From Desulfobaculum bizertense DSM 18034 (GTDB taxonomy: Bacteria; Desulfobacterota; Desulfovibrionia; Desulfovibrionales; Desulfovibrionaceae): a stretch of DNA of 64,000 nt. Of this stretch, positions 53,002 to 61,735 are shown in pieces. Position 1 is the first letter of the stretch. The number at the start of each line of letters is the position of its first letter. A program made the translations under genes and the position numbers. The notes beneath the pieces were generated by a model. It worked only from the letters and a program-made list of their open reading frames with translations, did not search any database and was not told where the DNA came from. The DNA lies in NCBI RefSeq assembly GCF_900167065.1, contig NZ_FUYA01000003.1, positions 248,001 through 312,000 of the forward strand, read 5' to 3'.

Positions 53002-54246
53002 ATGCAGGTATCACCTTCCACGAAGAAACCTCTCCTCGGAATATCCGGACACGCAGGAGTCGGACACACCCACAGCCACTGCGGCTTTGTTCAGGATGAT
53101 TCCGCAGGCTTTGCCGTCGCAATCGAAATTCTCAAACTCGCGTTCCCACTCCAGACTAAAATTGCCAGCGTCTCAGTAGCAAAAGACACGGAAACCATTA
53201 CCGTCACGACCCAAAGCGGTGGCAAAGGTTCCGCCCACGCTCGGCGAGGATTCACTCCTTACGAAATTTCGAAGCTTCAGGACGCCATTGGCAAAGACGC
53301 TGCATACAGCCAGGCAACAGCTTTTTCCATCTTTGGCCGAATTTATGGACAGGGAGTCCTCGAAGCTCCGGTTGCCTTCCAAGCCGCCTGCTGTCTTGCG
53401 GTCATGGACTCTTTCCTTAAAGAATACCCCCACGAAATATCTTCCGGAAAAGAGGATATGCCAAACAAGATTGGCGGTTGCATTGGCGCAACGCTTCTTA
53501 TTGAAGGCTATCCTGTCTCAGTAATGGCTCTAGTCAATGCAAGCGAAAATGGACTCGGACCAGACGAAGATCTGGAAGGGAACATCATGCTTGGAGATAA
53601 GGGGCGCGTTATGCGGGAACTTGGGCTTGATCGCATCCCCACTCTTCTTCTGGAGAGCAAGGCATACACTCCTGCTGTCTGTAACGAACTTCGCACAGAG
53701 CACATGTGGCTTCGCATTAATGACCAGTATGATAATCAGTATGTCTTTGACGCTGTTCATCACAGTCTAAAAGAAACCAGAATTCCCCACATCTGCAACC
53801 GAAAGGCGTATCCTCGCCATACGGACGAGCTTACTGCGGCAACCCAGGAACTTGGAGACCGCATCGCTAATCTTGGGCATAAATTCGCCAAGGCAGACAG
53901 CGCTGCCCAAAAAGTTCAGCTCATGGGAGAGCTTGCTCTTCTGTGTAGTCAGGATGCTGGCGGTGTCACGTTTATGAGCTCCTCCCTCCACAATGATGTT
54001 TCAGGCGGTGGCCTCCTTCCAGGCATGGGCGCTGTTCTTTCAATGCTCGTCCCGCCAACGTATATCAACAAATGGAAGGTCCCTTCATTCACTCCCCAAG
54101 ATGCCAGGGACTACATGCGTGTCATTGAGGCTTCAGTCCCAGAACTGGCACAAAATGCATCTCAGGCCCAAGCACAACTCGAAGAAAGATTTTCCTTCCA
54201 GGCGGAAAAGTACTCTTCACTGCTTGCCAAAACAGCAAAGTCATAA
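53002..54246 (+). CDS. Conserved protein of unknown function in the lyase/TRAP operon
   Basis: 414 aa; I do not recognise the family. The ATG is 6 nt after GGAG. A glycine/histidine-rich N-terminus (GISGHAGVGHTHSHCGF, residues 11-27) could bind metal or nucleotide. Other distinctive stretches are RRGFTPYEISKLQDAIG, KIGGCIGATLLIEGYPVSVM, LVNASENGLGPDEDLEGN and a near-C-terminal SSSLHNDVSGGGLLPGMGA. No signal peptide or membrane helix is evident, so it is probably cytoplasmic. Position after lyase-dctPQM suggests a role in the same catabolic pathway, perhaps as an enzyme acting before or after the lyase. Confidence 0.75.
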   Translation: MQVSPSTKKPLLGISGHAGVGHTHSHCGFVQDDSAGFAVAIEILKLAFPLQTKIASVSVAKDTETITVTTQSGGKGSAHARRGFTPYEISKLQDAIGKDAAYSQATAFSIFGRIYGQGVLEAPVAFQAACCLAVMDSFLKEYPHEISSGKEDMPNKIGGCIGATLLIEGYPVSVMALVNASENGLGPDEDLEGNIMLGDKGRVMRELGLDRIPTLLLESKAYTPAVCNELRTEHMWLRINDQYDNQYVFDAVHHSLKETRIPHICNRKAYPRHTDELTAATQELGDRIANLGHKFAKADSAAQKVQLMGELALLCSQDAGGVTFMSSSLHNDVSGGGLLPGMGAVLSMLVPPTYINKWKVPSFTPQDARDYMRVIEASVPELAQNASQAQAQLEERFSFQAEKYSSLLAKTAKS

Positions 54247-54286
54247 ATTCCCCTTCTCCAGCCCCAGATGGGTGGGAGAGGGGATG

Positions 54287-54648
54287 TTGGGGGCCAGCCC
54301 CCAAACCCCCGCGTAAGGGAATGATTCCCTTACGTATCCTCATCGAGTTTAAAAGCCGTGCAAGCTTCGCTTGCACGGCTTTTAAACTTGGGTGAGAAAA
54401 CGAAAAGAAAGTCGTTTCTCTTTCCCGTGAGTTGCCACCATTTTCTTTCTGAACGCGAGCGTTTAGAAAGAAAGGAGTGGAGCGCAAAGAAAAAGAACGC
54501 ACGTTTAGTTAATTAGGCCGAAAAAAAGGGGACCGAAATGGAGAGGAGAGCGTAGCTCTCATCACATTTCGGTCCCCTTTTATTTCGGGCGAAAGCGGGA
54601 TTCCCAAGGGCCTCGTCCTTGGGCGGGGTCAAGGGGCAGCGCCCCTTG
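54287..54648. repeat. Array of seven inverted repeats
   Basis: Stems in order: TTGGGGGC/GCCCCCAA (54287-54304); CGTAAGGGAAT/ATTCCCTTACG (54312-54334); an 18-bp perfect stem 54347-54364 with 54370-54387, loop CTTCG; CTTTCTGAACGC/GCGTTTAGAAAG (54445-54470); a 17-bp perfect stem 54524-54540 with 54565-54581, enclosing GAGAGC/GCTCTC; CCCAAGG/CCTTGGG (54603-54623); CAAGGGGC/GCCCCTTG (54630-54648). Several could act as terminators for the upstream gene, but the density is far above that need. Similar GC-rich palindromic blocks recur between genes in Desulfovibrio-like genomes. Confidence 0.85.
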
Positions 54649-54713
54649 CAAAAGTAAAGACGAAATTCCACCCCACCCATGCGTTATTCACTCGCATTTC
54701 TTTTTTTGCCGTC

Positions 54714-54764
54714 TTGACAAGCATAAGTTTAGCAACTAAACACCTTGCTGTTTACAAGCTAAAC
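54714..54764 (+). promoter_or_regulatory. Promoter with two MarR-type operators for the ABC uptake operon
   Basis: -35 TTGACA (54714-54719), 17 bp, -10 TAAACA (54737-54742). GTTTAGCAACTAAAC (54727-54741) is a perfect 6-3-6 palindrome overlapping the -10. A second site GTTTACAAGCTAAAC (54750-54764) lies 23 bp on. The same arrangement recurs before the marR gene. The sites resemble the TTAGCAAGCTAA box of SlyA-type MarR proteins. Confidence 0.75.
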
Positions 54765-54800
54765 ACTTCATCCACATGTCGCCACTTTGCGAGGGAATCA

Positions 54801-56570
54801 ATGGACACTCAAAATCTTCGTATTTTTCTCTCTTTTCTCAAGCCGGTACGAGGCAGGCTCATTCTCGCGGCCATTTTGCAAGCCTTTGCGTCCCTCATTA
54901 CCCTGATTCCCTTTGCCGCCATTGTGTATCTCTCCGAAAAGACTCTTGCAGGTCAATTCTCCATGAGCATTGCCTATAGCGTCTCTGCCTATGTTCTTGC
55001 TGCTATCGTTACCCGCATTGCTCTCACCCTCACAGCGTCTTCTTTATGTCATTTCGCTGATAACGACTTTCATTTTCACATCAGAAAAAGCTTTCTCCAG
55101 TCCTTTGATTCCGTCCCCCTGAGCTGGTTTTCAGCGCATCAATCAGGCGAAGTCAAAAAGCTGCTTCAAGACGACATCAACGTCATGCACCAGCTCGTAG
55201 CCCATTTCAGCATGGACGCCATCCATCTCCTGATCTGGCCCGCTGTCATTCTCATTTATCTTGCAAGCTACAGCCTCAGCTTCACTCTCGTCTCTCTCAT
55301 CCCCGCTCTTGCAAGTTTCTTTGTCTACCTCTGGCAGGTCTGGCACTTCTCCCAACATATGGATGAATACGACCAGCGGCTCACAGAAATCAACGCGGCA
55401 ACGGTCGAGCTTGTTCAGGGCATCGCTCCCATCAAACTCTTCTCACCAGAAAAAGGTGTGCCCCGGCGCTTTGACACCGCATCGCACAGCTTTACCCGTG
55501 CCTTTGCCTCATGGGTCAAAGGACTCATTCCCTTTTCCTCCGCAAATGAAGTCCTTGTCTCTCCCCTCGCCTCAGTACTGTGGATATGCCTGACCGGAAC
55601 CCTATTCATCCAGCAGGACTGGATACGTCCTGTAGAAATAGTTCCTTTTCTCCTTGTTGGCACCGGGCTTGGCGGCCCTCTCCAGACCCTGTCTGGCACG
55701 TACACACAGGTGCAGAAAGCTCTCGAAGCTGCTGGCCGAGTTGCAACACTCTTCCAGCAAACACCGCTCCCCGTGCCCTCTGTCCCAGAATCCCCCAAAG
55801 GCTCAGCGCTTCGCTTTGAACAGGTCAGCTTTGGTTATGAGCCAGAGCACCCCGTCATCCACAATATTGAACTCGATATTCCACAGGGTTCCATCACGGC
55901 CCTTGTTGGTCCCTCTGGTGCAGGAAAAAGCACTCTGGCCAAGCTCCTCCTTCGCTTTGCAGACCCAGACTCAGGAGAAATCCGTCTCGGAACGGTTCCC
56001 CTCACAAAAATCGCCCCGGATCAGCTTCGCCAGCAGCTTGGCTTTGTTTTTCAGGACCCATACCTGCTGCAAACCAGCATCCACGACAACATCGCCCTGT
56101 CCTCAAAAACAGCTTCCCGCGAAGCTGTAGAACATGCCGCACGCCTCGCCTGCATCCACGAACGTATTCAAAAATGCCCCAAAGGCTACGACAGCATTCT
56201 GGGGCAGGATGTGCAGTTCTCCGGAGGAGAAAACCAGCGCCTTGCCATTGCCCGTGCATTTCTCGCTGACCCGCCGGTTCTTGTTCTGGATGAACCAACG
56301 GCTCACGCTGACCCGCTGTCGGAACGGGCACTCCAGAAAGCCATTTCCAATCTGACAAAAAACCGAACAGTGGTCGTTATCGCCCACCGACTCCAAAGCA
56401 TTATTCACGCAGATCAGATTGTTGTGATGGACAAGGGCCAGATTGTTGAAAAAGGCAAGCATCTGGAGCTTCTCGCCCAGAGTGGCCTGTACGCGCAGCT
56501 CTGGAACACCGCACAAGAACACACCGCTGTTCCCAAGGCCTCCCACTCCTTCATCCCTCAACCAGAATAA
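54801..56570 (+). CDS. ABC transporter with fused membrane and ATPase domains, YbtP/IrtA-like
   Basis: 589 aa from ATG 54801 (GAGGGA upstream). An N-terminal six-helix type IV exporter-fold membrane domain (about residues 15-310) is followed by an ATPase: Walker A LVGPSGAGKSTLAK, Q-loop GFVFQDPYLL, signature FSGGENQRLAIARAF and Walker B VLVLDEPTAHAD. Despite the exporter fold, YbtP/YbtQ and IrtA/IrtB import ferric siderophores. It forms a heterodimer with the next gene product, and both precede a FyuA-like receptor. Confidence 0.88.
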   Translation: MDTQNLRIFLSFLKPVRGRLILAAILQAFASLITLIPFAAIVYLSEKTLAGQFSMSIAYSVSAYVLAAIVTRIALTLTASSLCHFADNDFHFHIRKSFLQSFDSVPLSWFSAHQSGEVKKLLQDDINVMHQLVAHFSMDAIHLLIWPAVILIYLASYSLSFTLVSLIPALASFFVYLWQVWHFSQHMDEYDQRLTEINAATVELVQGIAPIKLFSPEKGVPRRFDTASHSFTRAFASWVKGLIPFSSANEVLVSPLASVLWICLTGTLFIQQDWIRPVEIVPFLLVGTGLGGPLQTLSGTYTQVQKALEAAGRVATLFQQTPLPVPSVPESPKGSALRFEQVSFGYEPEHPVIHNIELDIPQGSITALVGPSGAGKSTLAKLLLRFADPDSGEIRLGTVPLTKIAPDQLRQQLGFVFQDPYLLQTSIHDNIALSSKTASREAVEHAARLACIHERIQKCPKGYDSILGQDVQFSGGENQRLAIARAFLADPPVLVLDEPTAHADPLSERALQKAISNLTKNRTVVVIAHRLQSIIHADQIVVMDKGQIVEKGKHLELLAQSGLYAQLWNTAQEHTAVPKASHSFIPQPE

Positions 56571-56580
56571 GGGTGCTGTC

Positions 56581-58308
56581 ATGCTGACAACCATCTTTCA
56601 GCTTTCCCAAAAACCGCGACAGACACTTGGTCGCCCAATGTTCTTTTCCATTTTGTCTGCGGCAACTCAGGGGGCGGGCCTTGTGCTCATTGCTCCATTT
56701 TTGACATCACTTTTTGCCAAAGACATCAGCACGGCCTGCCTCTGGCTCGTGGCCATGAGTCTTGTTTTCCTTCTTTATGCGGGCATCCAGTACTATGCCC
56801 AGCACATTTCCTGCGTCGGCGGAATGATGCTTGCCCAAGAGCTTTTTGACCGCCTTTCCTCACACATTGTCACCCTGCCCCTAAGCTGGTTCAGCTCCAG
56901 ACGAATGGGTGAAGTCTGCCAAAGCATGACCAAAGGCGTTCTGGATGTCATGGCCGTCCCCGCCCACCTGCTGCGCCCCATTCTTTCTGCCTTTGTTACT
57001 CCGGCAGCCGTTCTGGCCTTCATGATTTTCTATGACTGGCGCATTGGACTCACCGCCGCCCTTGCGGCCCCTCTTCTCTGGGGAAGCTACAGGTTCGCGG
57101 GGGCACTCGCGGCAAAAGCAGAACACGCACGGACCGCAGCAGCAGAAAGCGTCAACTCACGAATCATCGAATTTGCCACCAATCAGACCATGCTCAGGGC
57201 CTACGATCACAATCACTTTTTTAGCGGGCTGGTCACCAAAAGCATGCATCAGGAACATGCCGCAGTGCATCATCTGCTCAAGTACGGCCTGCCCGGAATG
57301 GTCCTCTTTTCCATTGCCCTACAAATCTTCTTTGGTGCTGTCATTGGGCAAGGGGTCTACCTGCTCCTCGGTGGAGCAATCACCATGCCCTGCCTGCTTG
57401 CCATGCTCGTCCTTACGGTGCGCTTCACAGAACCACTTTTTCAGGCCGTAGACCTTGGCTGCGCCATTCGGGTTGCAGAAAACTCCGTTTCCCGAATGAA
57501 CACAATTCTTGAAGCCCCATCCCTTCCTGAACCCAGACACCCCAAGCCACTTCTTCCAAGCGCAAAACCAGAGCTGTGCGTCAGCAACATGAGCTTTGCC
57601 TACGATACACGCCCGGTGCTTCACGACATCAACTTTACCGCCCCCTTTGGACAGGTCACAGCCATTGTTGGCCCATCCGGCGCAGGCAAAAGCACACTCT
57701 TTCAGCTTCTGTCTCGCTTTCGTGATGTCTCTGCAGGAAAAATCACTCTGGGTGGCGTCGACCTCAGGAAGCTGTCCTACGCCGAATTCAGTTCGGCCAT
57801 ATCCTGCGTCTTTCAGGACACCTACCTCTTTGCAGGGACTCTGGCCGAAAACATCAGAATGGGGAATGAGCGCTGCACATATGAGGAGATGAACCGCGCC
57901 ATATCTCTTGCGGGCATTGACGAAATGCTGCGCCGCCTTCCGCAGGGAGCAGAGACTCAGGTTGGTGAGGGAGGCACTGCCCTTTCAGGCGGTGAACGCC
58001 AGCGTATCGCCATTGCCCGGGCAATCATCAAAAACGCCCCCGTGCTCCTGCTGGATGAAGTGACCTCTGCTCTGGACTATCACAACCAGCTCATCATTCA
58101 GAACACCATTACGGAACTGCGCCCCACTCGAACGGTGGTCATCATCGCGCATCAGCTTCAAACCATTCAGTCCGCTGACCAGATTATTTTCTTGAACAAA
58201 GAAGGGAGCATTGAATGCATGGGGACTCACAGCGAACTCAACAGGGACTGTCCTCAGTACAGGGACTTTTGGAAAGTCAAAGGCCAAGCTCAGGACTGGC
58301 ATTTTTAA
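56581..58308 (+). CDS. ABC transporter with fused membrane and ATPase domains, YbtQ/IrtB-like
   Basis: 575 aa from ATG 56581, 10 bp after the previous stop. Membrane domain about residues 10-300, then Walker A IVGPSGAGKSTLFQ, Q-loop CVFQDTYLFA, signature LSGGERQRIAIARAI and Walker B VLLLDEVTSALDY. It is the second half-transporter of a probable heterodimer. The Asp after Walker B in this copy is followed by Val-Thr-Ser, as in YbtQ-type subunits. Confidence 0.88.
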   Translation: MLTTIFQLSQKPRQTLGRPMFFSILSAATQGAGLVLIAPFLTSLFAKDISTACLWLVAMSLVFLLYAGIQYYAQHISCVGGMMLAQELFDRLSSHIVTLPLSWFSSRRMGEVCQSMTKGVLDVMAVPAHLLRPILSAFVTPAAVLAFMIFYDWRIGLTAALAAPLLWGSYRFAGALAAKAEHARTAAAESVNSRIIEFATNQTMLRAYDHNHFFSGLVTKSMHQEHAAVHHLLKYGLPGMVLFSIALQIFFGAVIGQGVYLLLGGAITMPCLLAMLVLTVRFTEPLFQAVDLGCAIRVAENSVSRMNTILEAPSLPEPRHPKPLLPSAKPELCVSNMSFAYDTRPVLHDINFTAPFGQVTAIVGPSGAGKSTLFQLLSRFRDVSAGKITLGGVDLRKLSYAEFSSAISCVFQDTYLFAGTLAENIRMGNERCTYEEMNRAISLAGIDEMLRRLPQGAETQVGEGGTALSGGERQRIAIARAIIKNAPVLLLDEVTSALDYHNQLIIQNTITELRPTRTVVIIAHQLQTIQSADQIIFLNKEGSIECMGTHSELNRDCPQYRDFWKVKGQAQDWHF

Positions 58309-58370
58309 TCACCAGTCTTTGAGAACCACATTCTTCTTCACGAATCACACGCTCACAACACGGAGTTGAC

Positions 58371-60464
58371 ATGAAAGAGCACCGTCTATCCCGGTATATT
58401 CTTTCTTTCCTCTTCCTTTGCCTCGCAGCAGCACCAGCGCATTCGCTTGCCGCCGATCAGGAAAGTCAGAACGCAAAAAACGAATTCACCCTTGAGGGGA
58501 TCAAGGTCACAGCAAACAAGCGCGAACAGTCGCTACAAAAAGTGCCGTCCAGCGTTTCCGCAATCGACAGCATCCACATTGATGACTACCGCATCGAAAC
58601 AATGGAAGATATTTTTGAAAATCTTCCGAACATCAACTTTGTCAAAACAGGCCCAGCCGCGTCCATGACCAGCTTTGCCTCTGTTCGCGGCATTTCATCC
58701 TCGATGGGTGGTAGCCCAGTTCTGGGACTGTATGTTGACGACATTTATTACTCTTCACTCGACATGTCCCTGCTGGACCTTGAACGCGTCGAGGTTCTTC
58801 GTGGACCACAGGGCACACTCTATGGCCGCAACACAGAAGCTGGCGTCATTAACATTGTCACCAAGCAGCCCACCAACACCTATGAAGGAAAGCTTGCCGC
58901 AGACTACGGCTCATTCAACGCGTATGGCGTTAAGGGCATGGTCTCCGGCCCACTGGTCTACGACAAAGTGCTGATGCGCCTGACCGGGAGCTACAAGGGA
59001 TCTGATGGATACATTAACAACAGCTTTGACGATGATGACAACGTCAACACCCACCGGGAGATAGATTTCCGGGGCAAAATTGCCATGCCCGTCCGGGACA
59101 AGGGACTGAACATGTCCCTGACTGTTGATGGTCAGAACTACAAAAGCGATGGCTATGCAGACTACTCGGATCTCGACAACTCTGACCCATACGAAGTGAA
59201 TGTCGACTTCCCCGGCAAAACAAGCAGAGATGCCTATGGTCTTTCTCTGCGGGCCAGCTATGACTTTGACAGCATGGCTCTGACGTCCATCACCTCGTAT
59301 AGAGACGAAGTAAATCAGAACGACAACGATATTGATTTCACTTCTGTTGATTACGCTCGCCTGTACCTCGACCACGACGTGAACACCTACTCTCAGGAAC
59401 TCCGCCTGACCTCAACAGACGCAGCGTCCCCCCTCCAGTGGCAGGTCGGAGCCTATGGATTCTTTGAAAAATTTGACCGCAACTACATCAGCCGCATGAA
59501 CATGACCCCAATGGGTATGGGCGTCATGAATTTCGTGTCTGATTCACAGACAGACTCCACTGGTGGCGCGCTGTTCACGGAAGGCAGCTACACCCTCTGG
59601 GACAAGCTGACCCTGACCGCAGGCCTTCGCTACGACCACATCTACCGCGAAATTGACTACAGCATGGATAACGCGGGGATGATGCCCAACTACAGCGGCT
59701 CAAACTCCAAAAGCTTTGACGCCTGGCTGCCCAAGCTCTCCGTCAGCTATCAGCTGACCCCAAACATTATGCCATACGCCACAATCTCCCGCGGCTTCCG
59801 TGAGGGTGGATTTAACGTCAAGGAACGCCTTGGCGAAGCATTCAAGTCCGAGTTCGCATGGAACTATGAACTTGGTGTCAAAACAACATGGCTGGAGAAC
59901 AGGCTGACCGCGAACCTCGCAGCGTTTTATATTGACTGGAAAGACAGACAGGTCGAAATCATCAACGCAGGCACCTTCATGATTGATAATGCAGGTGATG
60001 CAACAAGCGCAGGCTTTGAACTCGAAGTCTCAGCCCGCCCAATGGAAGGACTCGAACTGGTCGCAAGCCTTGGCTATATTGATGCCAAATACGACAGCTA
60101 TGATAACGGCGTGGAGGATTTTTCCGGAAACACCGTTATTAATACCCCGGAATATACAGCTCGCCTTGGAGCAACATACCGCTTCACCAACGGCATTTTC
60201 CTTGGAGGCAACTACCGCCATTACGGCAAGAGCTACACCGACCCGGCAAACACGGAAAGTCAGTCTGATTATGGTCTGATGGATGTGAAGGTCGGTTATG
60301 AAAAAGACCACTTCTCTGTTTACGCCTGGGGCGCAAACATCTTCGACACAGAGTACTACACCCGCAAGGTTCCGCGCGCATCCATGGGCGGCGGTCTTGC
60401 TGAATATGTGGGGCGTCCCGGAAGCCCCGCAACAGTGGGCGTAAGCTTCGCTCTGGACTTCTAA
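58371..60464 (+). CDS. TonB-dependent outer-membrane receptor, FyuA-like
   Basis: 697 aa. Signal peptide about residues 1-28 (LFLCLAAAPAHSLA). TonB box region EGIKVTANKREQSLQKVP; plug domain with SFASVRGISSS, LGLYVDDIYYSS and VLRGPQGTLYGRNTEAGVIN; a 22-strand barrel ending in the expected terminal phenylalanine (VGVSFALDF). The plug motifs resemble FyuA (yersiniabactin receptor). It would bring a ferric- or metal-siderophore into the periplasm for the YbtPQ-like or ECF transporter beside it. No TonB-ExbBD genes are in the window. Confidence 0.92.
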   Translation: MKEHRLSRYILSFLFLCLAAAPAHSLAADQESQNAKNEFTLEGIKVTANKREQSLQKVPSSVSAIDSIHIDDYRIETMEDIFENLPNINFVKTGPAASMTSFASVRGISSSMGGSPVLGLYVDDIYYSSLDMSLLDLERVEVLRGPQGTLYGRNTEAGVINIVTKQPTNTYEGKLAADYGSFNAYGVKGMVSGPLVYDKVLMRLTGSYKGSDGYINNSFDDDDNVNTHREIDFRGKIAMPVRDKGLNMSLTVDGQNYKSDGYADYSDLDNSDPYEVNVDFPGKTSRDAYGLSLRASYDFDSMALTSITSYRDEVNQNDNDIDFTSVDYARLYLDHDVNTYSQELRLTSTDAASPLQWQVGAYGFFEKFDRNYISRMNMTPMGMGVMNFVSDSQTDSTGGALFTEGSYTLWDKLTLTAGLRYDHIYREIDYSMDNAGMMPNYSGSNSKSFDAWLPKLSVSYQLTPNIMPYATISRGFREGGFNVKERLGEAFKSEFAWNYELGVKTTWLENRLTANLAAFYIDWKDRQVEIINAGTFMIDNAGDATSAGFELEVSARPMEGLELVASLGYIDAKYDSYDNGVEDFSGNTVINTPEYTARLGATYRFTNGIFLGGNYRHYGKSYTDPANTESQSDYGLMDVKVGYEKDHFSVYAWGANIFDTEYYTRKVPRASMGGGLAEYVGRPGSPATVGVSFALDF

Positions 60465-60476
60465 AAAAAGCACACA

Positions 60477-60514
60477 GCCATGCGGGGAAGCCAAGGCAAC
60501 TCCGCATGGCATTT
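60477..60514 (+). terminator. Terminator after the receptor gene
   Basis: GCCATGCGG (60477-60485) and CCGCATGGC (60502-60510), then ATTT. It separates the receptor transcript from the marR promoter. Confidence 0.7.
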
Positions 60515-60550
60515 CGCTGTGCCCTGTCTCACACAGGGGCGCGGCTCTCG

Positions 60551-60579
60551 TTGACAGGGGAGAGTTTGGCAACTAAACA
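60551..60579 (+). promoter_or_regulatory. marR promoter with overlapping operator
   Basis: TTGACA (60551-60556), 17 bp, TAAACA (60574-60579), with GTTTGGCAACTAAAC (60564-60578) covering the -10. The first ATG (60588) is only 8 bp after the -10, so a transcript from here would be nearly leaderless. Confidence 0.75.
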
Positions 60580-60587
60580 CTTCAACC

Positions 60588-61136
60588 ATGACACATTCAA
60601 AAAACACCAGAGAAGAGCTGCTGCACAAGGTGGAAGACGCGCTGTACATTTATTTCCGCATGATCTCCATGTCCACGTATCCGTGGAAAGGCATGGAGCT
60701 GACCCAGCTGGAAATGCAAATGCTGGTTCGGCTAGACAAGCTGGAACACAGCTCCGTGACCGAGCTTGCAAAAATGACCGAAGTGACCAAGGGCGGCGTT
60801 TCCCTGTTCATCAGCAAACTTGCAAAAAAAGGCCTTGTTTCCAAAACCCGTGACACAGCAAACGCTTCACGAGTCATTCTTTCCCTTTCGGAAGAAGGGC
60901 AGGCCGTTGTTGAGGAATTTCGGCAGTTCCATCTTGCGCCAAACCGCTTTTTTATGGACTACCTCCAGTCCCTTGATGACAGGGAATTCGAGGTCGTGGG
61001 GACCTTTACCGAGCGTCTGACAGAATGGCTTTGCATGTTTCGGGATTCCCTCCCAGAAAGCCCAAAGAACGCAAAATACTGTCGACAGAAACACTCCAAA
61101 AACGTCCCAAAGACAGAAATTTTAAAGGAAGAATAA
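60588..61136 (+). CDS. MarR-family transcriptional regulator
   Basis: 182 aa winged-helix repressor. LTQLEMQMLVRLDKLEHSSV and TELAKMTEVTKGGVSLFISK form the recognition region; the wing is KGLVSKTRDTANASRVILSL. No strong ribosome site precedes the ATG, consistent with the short leader. It is the first gene of a marR-mptD-ecfT-ecfAA run in which stops and starts overlap (TAATG), and its own promoter and that of the ABC operon carry the same operator, so it probably controls both. Confidence 0.9.
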   Translation: MTHSKNTREELLHKVEDALYIYFRMISMSTYPWKGMELTQLEMQMLVRLDKLEHSSVTELAKMTEVTKGGVSLFISKLAKKGLVSKTRDTANASRVILSLSEEGQAVVEEFRQFHLAPNRFFMDYLQSLDDREFEVVGTFTERLTEWLCMFRDSLPESPKNAKYCRQKHSKNVPKTEILKEE

Positions 61137-61735
61137 TGAATGGGGAATTTCAACGAAAGCTGACCATGCGCGATCAGGTCAACTGCGGTATTTTTGTAGC
61201 TCTTTTTTTTGTTTTCCATATCATCGGGGGCATTCTCTTTGCCCCCAATCCTGTTCTGACCTTTTTCATGCCCGCAAGCATCGCCCTGTTCACAGGACCG
61301 GTGTACCTGCTGCTTGTGGCCAAGGTTCCAAAACACGGACCAATTCTTATCCTCGGTGCGATCATGGCTTTTCTCATGTTCATCATGGGCATGTACTGGC
61401 TCTGGTCTGTCGCCTACATTGTCTGCGCCCTTTGTGCGGAAGCCCTTGCCGGGCTTGGCCACTTCAAAAATCCCCGGCTCAATACCGCAAGCTTTGCCAT
61501 CTTTTCGCTCAATCCCCTTGGCGCGTACATCATGCTCTGGATTCATCCAGCCTCATATTTTAGCTATCTGCTGGAAAAAGGAACGCCCCAAAACTACCTT
61601 GATGTCATGGGAGCTACAGCACAGTGGTGGATGCTTCCAGCCATGATTCTTTCTGTTCTGCTCTGCGCAGCCCTCAGCGCAGCACTGGGGCACAGCCTTT
61701 TGCGCCGTCAGTTCCGCAAGGCAGGAATCATCTAA
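61136..61735 (+). CDS. MptD-family (Trep_Strep) ECF transporter S component
   Basis: 199 aa, five to six membrane helices (e.g. CGIFVALFFVFHIIGGILFA, ALFTGPVYLLLVA, ILILGAIMAFLMFIMGMYWL). The HIIGG and MYWLWSVAYI regions fit the Trep_Strep/MptD family, named after the mycobacterial mptABCDEF iron locus. As an S component it would bind the substrate and dock on the EcfT/EcfAA module encoded next. ATG overlaps the marR stop; AAAGGAAG precedes. Confidence 0.85.
   Translation: MNGEFQRKLTMRDQVNCGIFVALFFVFHIIGGILFAPNPVLTFFMPASIALFTGPVYLLLVAKVPKHGPILILGAIMAFLMFIMGMYWLWSVAYIVCALCAEALAGLGHFKNPRLNTASFAIFSLNPLGAYIMLWIHPASYFSYLLEKGTPQNYLDVMGATAQWWMLPAMILSVLLCAALSAALGHSLLRRQFRKAGII

Noticed and set aside
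54287-54648. CRISPR array
   Set aside because: The repeats are inverted and differ from one another; there is no repeat-spacer periodicity and no cas gene.
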